From an uncultured Actinoplanes sp. (GTDB lineage Bacteria > Actinomycetota > Actinomycetes > Mycobacteriales > Micromonosporaceae), in assembly GCA_934667465.1 (NCBI GenBank), contig CAKUMG010000389.1, positions 1 through 6,107 on the forward strand: a stretch of 6,107 nt of DNA. Direction: 5' to 3'. The translations under genes and the position numbers were made by a program. This document shows positions 1 to 5,561 of the stretch, piece by piece. Positions within the stretch are counted from its first letter, which is position 1. Each line of letters starts with the position of its first letter. Under the pieces are notes generated by a model. That model saw nothing but the letters and a program-made list of their open reading frames with translations, ran no database searches and was not told the origin of the DNA.

Positions 1-63
1 CGCCAGCACCTTGGCCTGCTCGGCCGGGCTCAGGTCGTCGTCCCGGAGGAAGTGGCGGGTCAC
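1..63 (-). CDS. argF: Ornithine carbamoyltransferase, N-terminal fragment (runs off window)
   Basis: Only the first 21 codons are in the window, and the gene continues past the left edge. Starting from a GTG, the reading begins with TRHFLRDDDLSPAEQ, which I recognise as the usual N-terminus of actinobacterial ornithine carbamoyltransferase. That cytoplasmic enzyme of arginine biosynthesis makes citrulline from ornithine and carbamoyl phosphate. The start is supported by a strong GGAGGAG site five bases upstream (69-75). The GTG overlaps the TGA of the upstream ABC gene as GTGA, so the two would be translationally coupled. In actinobacteria argF usually follows argD in the argCJBDFR cluster, and a cut-off exporter gene in that place is unexpected. 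None of the catalytic residues are visible here. The identification rests on the N-terminal motif only, but that motif is distinctive. Confidence 0.8.
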   Translation of the reverse strand, partial: MTRHFLRDDDLSPAEQAKVLA

Positions 64-1511
64 GACTGCTCCTCCAGAGCGGTGTCCAGGGCGGCGGGCA
101 GCTTGGCGACGAAACCGTCGGCCTGCGCGAGCCGCAGCGCCGCCCAGGCCGCCTCGTCGTCCACGCCGTCGCGGTCGAGGGTGACGTTGCCCCGTACGGT
201 GTCGTCGAAGACGAACGGCACCTGCGGGACCAGCGCGGACGTGGCCGCCAGGGCGGGCACCGCGAGTTCGGGCAGCGGCCGGCCGTCAACGGTCACGGTG
301 CCGGCGGCCGGGTCGACGAGGCGGACCGCCAGGGAGGCGATCGTGGACTTGCCCGAGCCCGTCGCGCCGACCAGGGCGACGGTCTTGCCCGCCGGAACGG
401 TGAAGGAGATGTCGGTGAGGACGTCGCCCCCTCGCCCGTACGAGAAGGAGACTTTCTCGAACCGCAGCTCGGCCGGACCCCTGCCCGGGTCGGTGACCGG
501 CCCGTAGGCGAGGTCGCCGGTGGCGCCGAGGACGGCCTGGACGCGCTCCCACCCGGCGACGCTGCGGGGCAGCTCCGCGACGACCCAGCCGATCGCGCGT
601 ACGGGGAAAGCGAGCACGGTGAAGAGGAAGGCCACGCTGACCAGCTCGGACACGCCGATCGCCCCGCTCTGCAGCCGCCAGGCGCCGAGCAGCAGCACGG
701 CGAGGGTGCCCACGCTGGGCAGGGCGTCCATCAGCGGGTCGAACAGGCCCCGCAGCCGGCCCACGGAGACCAGCGCGTCGCGCAGCTCGGTGACGTGCGC
801 CCGGAACCGCCGCGACTCGTCGGCCTCGCGGCCCATGGTCTTGACCACCAGCGCGCCGTCGAAACTCTCGTGCGCGACCGCGCTGACCTTGGCCCGCAGC
901 CGCTGCGCCGTGATCTGCCGGGGCGACATGCGCCGGGAGTAGACGAAGTTGAGCCCGAACAGCGCCGGGAACAGCAGCACACCGACCATCGCGAGCACCC
1001 AGTCGGTGAAGAACAGCGACGTGACCGCCGCGAGGATCATGACGATCGTGCCGACCGCGAACGGTAGCGGCGCGATCGGCACGAAGGCGGCCTCGACGTC
1101 GGAGTTCGCGTTGGAGAGCAGCGTGCCGGTGGCGTGCCGCTGGTGCCAGGCCGGGGGCAACGCCAGGTAACGCCGGGTGACCGCGCGCCGATAGCGGGCC
1201 TGCAGCCGGAACTGCATGAACCCGGCGCCGAGCCGGCGGCCGAAGATCGCCGCCACCCTCAGCAGCGAGATGCCGATGAACACCGCCGCGATGACCGACA
1301 GCTCGCGCACGCCCGCCCGGTGCTCGGTGAACGCCGGCACCACCACGTCGCCGATGACCGCGCCCACGACGAACGAGTTCGCGATGACCAGCAGCCCGAA
1401 CAGGCTGCTGCCCACCACGCCGATCGTGAAGAGGCGCGGCTCGGTGCGGATGGCCTGCCCGAGGACGCGGAGGCCCCGGCCCAGCACGTCCCGGCTGGCC
1501 CTCGTGCTCAC
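60..1511 (-). CDS. ABC exporter half-transporter (TMD-NBD fusion), C-terminally truncated
   Basis: A 483-residue fused membrane/ATPase half-transporter of the multidrug or peptide exporter type. Hydrophobic segments lie near residues 28-56, 70-90, 149-168, 170-190 and 263-310, with the coupling-helix pattern FDGALVVKTMGRE at about 217-229. The nucleotide-binding domain starts near 347, with A-loop Tyr358, Walker A GATGSGKST (382-390) and Q-loop Gln430 in LVPQVPF. It then ends at DTALEEQS. Family members normally continue for about 100 more residues with the LSGGQ signature, Walker B, D-loop and H-loop, and all are absent. The sequence beyond the stop is argF in another frame, so a simple frameshift does not restore them. 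As encoded it should bind ATP poorly and not hydrolyse it, so it is probably non-functional. The GTG start has an AGGG-type site about nine bases upstream. No partner half-transporter lies next to it in the window. Confidence 0.85.
   Translation of the reverse strand: MSTRASRDVLGRGLRVLGQAIRTEPRLFTIGVVGSSLFGLLVIANSFVVGAVIGDVVVPAFTEHRAGVRELSVIAAVFIGISLLRVAAIFGRRLGAGFMQFRLQARYRRAVTRRYLALPPAWHQRHATGTLLSNANSDVEAAFVPIAPLPFAVGTIVMILAAVTSLFFTDWVLAMVGVLLFPALFGLNFVYSRRMSPRQITAQRLRAKVSAVAHESFDGALVVKTMGREADESRRFRAHVTELRDALVSVGRLRGLFDPLMDALPSVGTLAVLLLGAWRLQSGAIGVSELVSVAFLFTVLAFPVRAIGWVVAELPRSVAGWERVQAVLGATGDLAYGPVTDPGRGPAELRFEKVSFSYGRGGDVLTDISFTVPAGKTVALVGATGSGKSTIASLAVRLVDPAAGTVTVDGRPLPELAVPALAATSALVPQVPFVFDDTVRGNVTLDRDGVDDEAAWAALRLAQADGFVAKLPAALDTALEEQS
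69..75 (-). promoter_or_regulatory. Ribosome binding site of argF, inside the ABC gene's last codons
   Basis: On the minus strand GGAGGAG stands five bases before the argF GTG. It lies within the codons for Leu-Glu-Glu of the truncated ABC protein. This places the ABC/argF joint at or next to the argF ribosome binding site, and a GAGGAG stretch could have served as microhomology for a deletion. Confidence 0.6.
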
Positions 1512-1789
1512 AGAATGCCGCCCTGAAGTAAGTCCCTGCCGGGGGTTCCGGCCTTACCGGTCCATCCTGCCGAACCGGCCGCCCCGAGCCACGGGATTTA
1601 CATTGTGTCCAGCATTACACCGTTGTTGCGACCCCGGTGCCACCCCTGGGCCGCGCCGGATAGACGTAGTGATCGTCCGAGCCCTCGACGAACAGCCGCC
1701 GGCATTCGACCGGTCCGGACACGTCCGGGAAGATCTCCGCCGGCGTCGCTCGAGTATTCAGTCGCCATCGTCTCGTCCCAGCACTGTGA
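1512..1789. other. Intergenic region without a confident gene
   Basis: 278 bases lie between the stop of the TetR gene and the start of the ABC gene, both on the minus strand. The leader of the ABC gene must lie here. An AT-richer patch (about 1597-1620) contains GTGT and ACAC arms (1605-1608 and 1617-1620) around an 8-base spacer. This could be a weak promoter or binding site, but I see no convincing -35/-10 pair. No tRNA and no T-tract terminator is visible. The part nearer the TetR gene shows coding-like composition and is listed separately. Confidence 0.5.
1615..1755 (-). pseudogene. Possible short coding remnant, unidentified
   Basis: In one minus-strand frame this stretch reads AEIFPDVSGPVECRRLF, then VEGSDDHYVYPARP, and ends at a TAA at 1615-1617. 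Over about 30 codons some 26 end in G or C. The second position is mixed and the first intermediate, which is the profile of real genes in such genomes. The signal fades upstream of about 1755, where an adjacent frame (ATG GCG ACT GAA TAC...) looks better for roughly ten codons. This would fit a frameshifted or decayed small gene. No good start codon with a ribosome binding site exists in the main frame, although a GTG lies at 1720-1722. I do not recognise the family. The opposite strand shares the codon boundaries and is also open, so even the strand is uncertain. Confidence 0.25.
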
Positions 1790-2335
1790 TCACGGCTCTG
1801 CGCCTGTCGGCAGAATGCTTCTGACCAGGGCTTTCAGGCCGGCTTCCGGGTCGACGGCCGGGTGGGCGCGCAGGTGTTCGATCAGGTCGCTGCGGACGGC
1901 GGCGATCAGGGCGTGGGCCAGGAAATCCGCGTCGGCGTGGCCGCGGGCCTGTGCGACGAGGGTGGCGAGCTGGGCGTGCAGGCGGCCGTAGCCGTCGTTG
2001 TGGAACGGGCTGCCGGAGCCTTCGCGCTCCAGGGCCAGCGCGAGCATGCGGTTGCGCTGCTTGAATCGCCAGGTCCGGGTCAGCAGCTCCAGCGCGGCCT
2101 CGGCCGGCGTGCCCTCCGCGGCGGGAGCGGCCAGTTCGTGGCCGGTTCGCTCGTCGTAGAGGGCCCGGAGCAAGCCGCGACGGTCACCGAACCCGCGGAA
2201 GATGGTGCCCTTGCCCACCTGGGCGGCGGCGGCCACGGCGTCCATCGAGACGTCGTCAGGGTCGGTGGCCTCGTCGAACAGGCGGGCGGCGGCGGCCAGG
2301 ACGGCCTCCCGGTTGCGCGCCTTGTCAGCTCGCAC
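1790..2335 (-). CDS. TetR-family transcriptional repressor
   Basis: A 181-residue regulator starting with a GTG that has GGGAGG six bases upstream; this choice is also supported by the operator region lying just ahead of it. The frame stays open far upstream (to 3160), but that extension overlaps the divergent genes and is antisense. The N-terminus has the TetR DNA-binding domain: helix 1 RNREAVLAAAARLFDEA (about 8-23), then the helix-turn-helix MDAVAAAAQVGKGTIFRGFG (31-50), then RGLLRALYDER. The C-terminal part (about 75-181) is the helical ligand and dimerisation domain, with the family-typical RNRMLALALEREG stretch. It is divergent from the SnoaL-like gene, and two inverted repeats lie between the starts. 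It most likely represses itself and the SnoaL/NmrA pair, with release by an unknown small molecule. The family call is sure; the inducer is unknown. Confidence 0.93.
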   Translation of the reverse strand: MRADKARNREAVLAAAARLFDEATDPDDVSMDAVAAAAQVGKGTIFRGFGDRRGLLRALYDERTGHELAAPAAEGTPAEAALELLTRTWRFKQRNRMLALALEREGSGSPFHNDGYGRLHAQLATLVAQARGHADADFLAHALIAAVRSDLIEHLRAHPAVDPEAGLKALVRSILPTGAEP

Positions 2336-2352
2336 GGCCTGCCTCCCTCGAA

Positions 2353-2371
2353 AGCGGACTGATAGTCCGCT
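2353..2371. promoter_or_regulatory. Operator candidate 1: perfect 8-bp inverted repeat
   Basis: AGCGGACT-GAT-AGTCCGCT is a perfect inverted repeat with a 3-base centre, 17 bases ahead of the TetR GTG. Repeats of the GCGGAC...GTCCGC type are common TetR operators in actinobacteria, as I recall. It abuts a -10-like TACAGT (2371-2376) on the plus strand, so bound repressor would block transcription toward the SnoaL-like gene and probably its own gene. Confidence 0.8.
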
Positions 2372-2376
2372 ACAGT
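2371..2376 (+). promoter_or_regulatory. Possible -10 element for the SnoaL/NmrA transcript
   Basis: TACAGT fits the -10 consensus at its important positions. It lies between the two inverted repeats, with a poor -35 match (TCGAAA, 2348-2353) seventeen bases upstream. Its position between the operators makes it the best promoter candidate for the plus-strand genes. The assignment rests on a six-base match and is tentative. Confidence 0.35.
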
Positions 2377-2379
2377 GAA

Positions 2380-2396
2380 GCGGACCGACGGTCCGC
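2380..2396. promoter_or_regulatory. Operator candidate 2: perfect 7-bp inverted repeat
   Basis: GCGGACC-GAC-GGTCCGC is a second perfect inverted repeat with a 3-base centre. Its centre is 26 bases from that of the first repeat. Both share the GCGGAC/GTCCGC half-site core, so one regulator could occupy both. It ends 32 bases before the SnoaL-like GTG and would lie near the start of the plus-strand transcript. Confidence 0.72.
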
Positions 2397-2428
2397 AGTC
2401 TAGCGGCCGCCTCACCCCGGGAGGATTT

Positions 2429-2854
2429 GTGCCCGAAACCCCCGCCGCGGTCTTCCGCCGCGCCACCGATCTTCTGCTCGCCCACGACATGGCCGGGTTC
2501 ACCGCCCTGTACGCGGACGACGCCGTGATGGAGTTCCCGTTCGCTCCGCCCGGCTGGCCCCAGCGCCTGGAGGGTCGCGAAGCCGTGGAGTCCTACCTCG
2601 ACGGCTACACCGATCGGTTCGACATCCAGCGCGTGCTCGACCTCGTGGTGCACGAGACCACCGACCCGCAGGTGATCGTCGCCGAACTGGAGATCGGCGG
2701 CCGGATGCTGCCGAGCGGGGAGGCATACACCGCCCGCTACGTCGCCGTGCTCACTGTCGCCGGCGACCGCATCCGGCACTACCGCGACTACTGGAACCCC
2801 CTGCCCCTCGTGGCGAGCACGACCGGCGGTTCGTGGGGCCAGGTACCGGCGTGA
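2429..2854 (+). CDS. SnoaL-like / NTF2-fold domain protein
   Basis: A 141-residue single-domain protein of the SnoaL-like (NTF2 superfamily) type, a small alpha+beta barrel used by polyketide cyclases, hydrolases, isomerases and many proteins of unknown activity. Visible features are the N-terminal helix with LLLAHDMAGFTALYADDAVMEFPF (about 16-38), the GREAVESYLDGY helix (49-60), and the barrel strands VIVAELEIGGRM and YTARYVAVLTVAGDRI. The family-typical end RHYRDYWNPLPL (116-127) resembles PhzA/PhzB-like members. The GTG start has GGGAGG four bases upstream; an open extension to 2375 would run into the second inverted repeat and is unlikely. It is the first gene downstream of the operators and is followed 56 bases later by an NmrA-like reductase, probably in the same transcript. 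Substrate and reaction cannot be assigned. Confidence 0.88.
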   Translation: MPETPAAVFRRATDLLLAHDMAGFTALYADDAVMEFPFAPPGWPQRLEGREAVESYLDGYTDRFDIQRVLDLVVHETTDPQVIVAELEIGGRMLPSGEAYTARYVAVLTVAGDRIRHYRDYWNPLPLVASTTGGSWGQVPA

Positions 2855-2910
2855 CCGCCTGCTCCGGACCGTACGCATCATCACCAGGGCCCGTCGAAGG
2901 GAGGCAACGC

Positions 2911-3726
2911 ATGACAGTGCTCGTGACCGGGGCCACCGGACACGTCGGCAGCCGCATCGTGCGATGGCTGAACGAGAACGGGGACCCACGCGAGGAAGTA
3001 CGTCGCGCCGGCCGCTCCCCCGGCCTCGACGTCCGGTTCGACTGGGCGGACCCGGCGACATTCGGCCCCGCGCTCCAGGGCGTACGGGCGCTCTATCTGC
3101 TGCCGCCGCCGGGAACGGCCGACCCGGAGGCCGTCGTGGTGTCGTTCCTGAAAGAGGCACGGCGGGCCGGTGTACGCCGCGTGGCGCTGCTGAGCGCCTC
3201 GGCGGTCCCGATCGGCAGCCCCGGGCTGGGCATGCTCGGCGCCCGCCTGCCCGAATACGTGCCGGAGTGGGCGGTGCTGCGGCCGACCTGGTTCGCGAGC
3301 AACTTCACCGGTGATCATCCGCATGCCCGGTCCATCCGCGACAACGACGAGATCGTCAGCGCCACGGGCCGGGGCCGCGTCCCGTTCATCGACCCGGGAG
3401 ACATCGCCGCCGTCGCCGCCCGGGTGCTGACCGCGGACGCCCCGCCGTCCAACGATCTCGTCCTCACCGGGCCCGAGGCACTGAGCTTCGGCGACGTCGC
3501 GGCGATCGTCAGCGAACTCACCGGCCGGGTCGTGCGGCACCGCCCGGTCAGCACGGCGGAGCTGTCCGCGATCCATCAGCGGCACGGCCTGCCGAAGCCG
3601 TACGCCGACCTGCTCGCCGCCATGGATCTGCCGATCGCGGCGGGCTCCGAGGACCAGATCACCTCCACCGTGGAAGACATCACCGGTATCCCGCCGCGCT
3701 CCCTGAAACAGTTTCTGACCACATGA
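2911..3726 (+). CDS. NmrA-like / atypical SDR NAD(P)-binding oxidoreductase
   Basis: A 271-residue cytoplasmic protein of the atypical short-chain dehydrogenase group (NmrA-like). The N-terminal strand-turn-helix MTVLVTGATGHVGSRIV carries the dinucleotide-binding GxxGxxG (Gly7, Gly10, Gly13). RALYLLPPPG (59-68) is the usual fourth-strand region, and VRRVALLSASAV (88-99) the fifth strand. AVLRPTWFASNF (121-132) matches the family's LRP.xFxxNF motif, and VPFIDPGDIAAVAARVL (157-173) is the typical IDvxDIAxvaa segment. The catalytic Tyr-x-x-x-Lys of classical SDRs is not evident, as is normal in this group. Members include quinone or flavin reductases and redox-sensing NADP-binding regulators. 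The ATG start has AAGGGAGG six bases upstream. It follows the SnoaL-like gene and is probably co-transcribed under TetR control. The substrate is unknown. Confidence 0.9.
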   Translation: MTVLVTGATGHVGSRIVRWLNENGDPREEVRRAGRSPGLDVRFDWADPATFGPALQGVRALYLLPPPGTADPEAVVVSFLKEARRAGVRRVALLSASAVPIGSPGLGMLGARLPEYVPEWAVLRPTWFASNFTGDHPHARSIRDNDEIVSATGRGRVPFIDPGDIAAVAARVLTADAPPSNDLVLTGPEALSFGDVAAIVSELTGRVVRHRPVSTAELSAIHQRHGLPKPYADLLAAMDLPIAAGSEDQITSTVEDITGIPPRSLKQFLTT

Positions 3727-3734
3727 CACCGGCG

Positions 3735-3762
3735 CCGGCCGCCACCACACCGAGGCGGCCGG
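3735..3762 (+). terminator. GC-rich hairpin terminator after the NmrA-like gene
   Basis: CCGGCCGCC and GGCGGCCGG form a perfect 9-bp stem with a 10-base loop, starting eight bases after the TGA. No T-tract follows, which is common for actinobacterial terminators. It would end the SnoaL/NmrA transcript. Confidence 0.6.
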
Positions 3763-3957
3763 TTCCGACAGGCCGAACCTCTCTGTGTGGCAGACGGAAG
3801 TCAACCGGGCGCACGCCCGCCGACCGTGACCGTGGGGCGTGGACATCAACCACCTCACGTGACTGGCGGCTGCCCCTGACGGTGCACGCTCATGCCGAAT
3901 CGAGTGCGACACTGAGTGGCAGGAAGGAACTGCTCCACACGGAAGGAGTGGGACGAC
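3763..3957. other. Intergenic leader of the PPOX-class gene
   Basis: No gene is supported here. The stretch must hold the promoter of the PPOX-class gene, but I cannot point to a convincing -35/-10 pair. A perfect 8-base palindrome TCACGTGA lies at 3855-3862. It is short enough to occur by chance, though its placement about 100 bases before the start is compatible with a regulator site. GGAAGGAG (3941-3948) is the ribosome binding site of the downstream ATG. Confidence 0.4.
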
Positions 3958-4386
3958 ATGTCGTTCACCGACGAAGAGATCGCATATCTCCGATCGCAGC
4001 CGGTTCTGCGACTCGCGACTCTCGGCGCCGGCGAGCAGCCCGACGTGGTTCCCCTCGCCTTCGAATACGACGGGGATTTCTTCTGGGTGGGAGGCTCCGC
4101 GCGCTCCGTGCTCGATACCCGCAAGTTCCGCAACGTCCAGGCCGGCAACCAGCGGGTCGCCTTCGTGGTCGACGACATGGTGTCGTTCAATCCGTTCATC
4201 GCCCGTTCGATCCGGGTCTACGGGCGCGCCGAAGGGCCATTCGAGAGGGTCGGGATCGTGGGGCCGGGCATCTACCTGCGCATCACCCCGGCCATCTCGT
4301 GGAGCTGGAACATGACGGGTGAACCCGTCGGCAGCACGTGGTACGAACCGAGGCGGACGATTCACCAGGCGCCAGGAGACAAATAG
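3958..4386 (+). CDS. PPOX-class probable F420-dependent oxidoreductase
   Basis: A 142-residue split-beta-barrel protein of the pyridoxamine 5'-phosphate oxidase-like class. It looks like the actinobacterial subgroup annotated as probable F420-dependent enzymes (the MSMEG_5819-like family, as I recall it). Supporting pattern: FTDEEIAYLRSQPVLRLATL (3-22), EQPDVVPLAFEYDGDFFWVGG (26-46), the basic cofactor-phosphate region DTRKFRNVQAGNQRVAFVVDD (53-73), IRVYGRAEG (85-93), and the characteristic YLRITPAISWSWNM (106-119). The length fits the family. The ATG start has GGAAGGAG nine bases upstream; an in-frame GTG at 3916 lacks such support. It stands alone between two hairpins, so it is probably monocistronic. 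It may use F420 or a flavin to reduce or bind a small aromatic or tetrapyrrole substrate; cofactor and substrate are inferred from the family only. Confidence 0.88.
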   Translation: MSFTDEEIAYLRSQPVLRLATLGAGEQPDVVPLAFEYDGDFFWVGGSARSVLDTRKFRNVQAGNQRVAFVVDDMVSFNPFIARSIRVYGRAEGPFERVGIVGPGIYLRITPAISWSWNMTGEPVGSTWYEPRRTIHQAPGDK

Positions 4387-4427
4387 CCTCCGGAGCGCGA
4401 ACGGCCCTGAACTGCCGCGTTGCGCAT

Positions 4428-4457
4428 GCGGAGGACGACGACAGCGTCGTCCTCCGC
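4428..4457. terminator. Bidirectional hairpin terminator between convergent genes
   Basis: A perfect 13-bp stem (4428-4440 with 4445-4457) closes on the tetraloop ACAG. It begins 41 bases after the PPOX-class stop. Its other end overlaps the first base of the minus-strand TAG (4457-4459). It is strong on both strands and lacks a T-tract, so it most likely terminates both convergent transcripts. Confidence 0.8.
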
Positions 4458-4987
4458 TAACGGTCCCCCGGCATGCCCATGAGAAAGGCTCTTGCCTCTT
4501 CGATGACCCTCGCATCAGCGTCGCGCCGCTTGGTCGAGTATTCGGCGTCCCACACCGCCCAAGAATCGGCTACGTCCTCGCGCTGCACGATGCTGGAGAT
4601 CAATGGTTTCAACGGCCCCGACTCGGCGTCAGGGACAGCCGGCCAGCCGTGCCAGTAGATGTAGTCCCCACCCGTTCGAACGTCCAGGGTTCCCTCGACG
4701 ATCAGCTTCGCCCACCACCGCACCAACGCCCAGGCCCGTGGCACGGGTAAGACGGGCAAGTCGTGCGGCACCAGCTCCAGCTCGGCAGCGACCCGGTCGA
4801 ACAGCTCCTGCGCGTCCGGCTCCTCCGCGCTGGTCAGCCCCGCCAGAGGCGGCAGGGAGGGCGCGTCGGCTCCCGCGAGAAGGGCTTCCAACCCGACTCG
4901 AATGAGCCTATCGGAGCCGACGTGACGCCCTACGAGCCGGTCGATCGCGACCATGCGCAGCGTCGCGAGCGCGGCTTCAGTGTCCAT
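4457..4987 (-). CDS. Uncharacterised actinobacterial protein, 176 aa
   Basis: I do not recognise a named family. The protein is acidic and soluble-looking, without a signal peptide or membrane segment. The first 40 residues form a probable amphipathic helical region (MDTEAALATLRMVAIDRLVGRH, then LIRVGLEALLAGAD). A linker with SLPPLAGLTSAEEPDAQ follows, then LFDRVAAELELV. The most conserved-looking part is tryptophan-rich: PRAWALVRWWAKLIVEGTLD (83-102), DYIYWHGWP (108-116) and WAVWDAEY (143-150). It ends in a helix VIEEARAFL. Codon use matches the neighbours, which supports a real gene. The ATG is the furthest possible start, since a TAA lies ten codons upstream. It has no clear ribosome binding site, but a -10-like GATACT ends nine bases before the ATG, so a nearly leaderless transcript is possible. 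It ends in the shared terminator. Confidence 0.75.
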   Translation of the reverse strand: MDTEAALATLRMVAIDRLVGRHVGSDRLIRVGLEALLAGADAPSLPPLAGLTSAEEPDAQELFDRVAAELELVPHDLPVLPVPRAWALVRWWAKLIVEGTLDVRTGGDYIYWHGWPAVPDAESGPLKPLISSIVQREDVADSWAVWDAEYSTKRRDADARVIEEARAFLMGMPGDR

Positions 4988-4996
4988 GACGTCGTG

Positions 4997-5002
4997 CAGT
5001 AT
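4997..5002 (-). promoter_or_regulatory. Possible -10 element giving a near-leaderless transcript
   Basis: On the minus strand GATACT lies shortly before the ATG at 4987, where no ribosome binding site can be seen. A start about seven bases further on would leave only a few untranslated bases. Leaderless messages are frequent in actinobacteria. No good -35 match accompanies it, so this is tentative. Confidence 0.25.
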
Positions 5003-5068
5003 CCCAAGCCGTGATTAGGCAACGCATGAGATTCCCCGACGACCGGACTCCTGCGGCTGGCGAATCCG

Positions 5069-5089
5069 CCGCCGGTCGCCTGACCGCGG
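5069..5089 (-). terminator. Hairpin after the CCCGRH-protein gene
   Basis: On the minus strand a stem of eight pairs with one bulged G closes on an AGGC loop, about 19 bases after the stop of the upstream gene. There is no T-tract. It could separate that gene from the 176-residue protein gene downstream, which would then need its own promoter. Confidence 0.45.
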
Positions 5090-5107
5090 TACGGGCGTGG
5101 CGGACGC

Positions 5108-5527
5108 TCAAGACGGGGAGCGCCGATCCCACCACGGCAGTGCGGCGGCCAGCCGAGGGTCGGGGATCGTCCGCCGGCGGAATTCGTCGTCGTACTCGCC
5201 GATCAGCTTCGCCAGGGCTCTCGCCGTCGGGGTGTCGACCGCGTCCAGGGCTTCTTCCAGTAAAGCCCGCGGGTGGCGACCGCAGCAGCACGGCAGGAAC
5301 GTCCCCCGGGTGGAGGGCCGCCGGGCCACCGCCCGCCAGCTGGTCAGGGCTTCGAGGATCGCTCCCGGCCAGAACCCGTACCTGGCCCAGTCGCGCGCTG
5401 TCCGCAGCTCGATCCTGCTGATCTCGTACTGGCTGTGGCGATCGAGCCCCGGTACGTGAGGCACGTCGTGCCACGACGCCTTGGGCATGCGGGATCGCCG
5501 GAGAGTGCGTGGCCGCCGTCGCGGCAT
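5108..5527 (-). CDS. Uncharacterised protein with CCCGRH cysteine cluster, 139 aa
   Basis: A basic, soluble-looking protein that I cannot name. It has a very arginine-rich N-terminus (MPRRRPRTLRRSR), a middle part RTARDWARYGFWPGAILEALTSWRAV (42-67), then FLPCCCGRHPRALLEEALDAV (77-97). It ends with EYDDEFRRRTIPDPRLAAALPWWDRR. The Cys-Cys-Cys-Gly-Arg-His cluster followed by a helix, and the ending TIPDP...PWW, recur in actinobacterial hypothetical proteins as I recall, but no function is known to me. The cysteine/histidine cluster could bind a metal, although there is no second cysteine pair for a classical zinc finger. I chose the ATG at 5527, preceded by AAAAGG at a four-base distance. An in-frame ATG at 5563 would add 12 residues but has no ribosome binding site, and a -10-like TACGAT overlaps that codon. 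It is divergent from the PPOX-fold gene. Confidence 0.68.
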   Translation of the reverse strand: MPRRRPRTLRRSRMPKASWHDVPHVPGLDRHSQYEISRIELRTARDWARYGFWPGAILEALTSWRAVARRPSTRGTFLPCCCGRHPRALLEEALDAVDTPTARALAKLIGEYDDEFRRRTIPDPRLAAALPWWDRRSPS

Positions 5528-5561
5528 GGTGCCTTTTTTCGTCGAGGAGGTTCTGTCGCCC

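Noticed and set aside
60..120. Frameshift or sequencing error as the cause of the ABC truncation
   Set aside because: None of the three minus-strand frames continues into LSGGQ/Walker B; the following sequence reads as the argF N-terminus. Sequence is missing, not merely shifted.
1552..1581. Imperfect hairpin upstream of the ABC start (CCGGT...ACCGG arms)
   Set aside because: A 5-bp stem with a 12-base loop in GC-rich DNA. Many similar weak stems exist, and nothing suggests a riboswitch or attenuator.
1786..1793. Palindrome GTGATCAC at the TetR stop codon
   Set aside because: Only 8 bases, with no extension, partner or T-tract. It is consistent with chance.
1216..1824. 202-codon plus-strand open frame over the ABC start and the intergenic region
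   Set aside because: Most of it is antisense to the ABC transmembrane domain. Only the part after about 1660 looks coding-like, and there the minus strand fits better.
2336..3160. Upstream extension of the TetR reading frame to 456 residues
   Set aside because: The extension is antisense to the SnoaL-like gene and part of the NmrA-like gene and runs through the operators. The GTG at 2335 has a perfect ribosome binding site and gives a normal-length TetR protein.
2881..4515. 544-codon open frame on the minus strand across the NmrA-like and PPOX-class genes
   Set aside because: It is antisense to two clearly recognised plus-strand genes and crosses two hairpin terminators. Its composition is the usual GC-rich mirror reading, with no recognisable domain.
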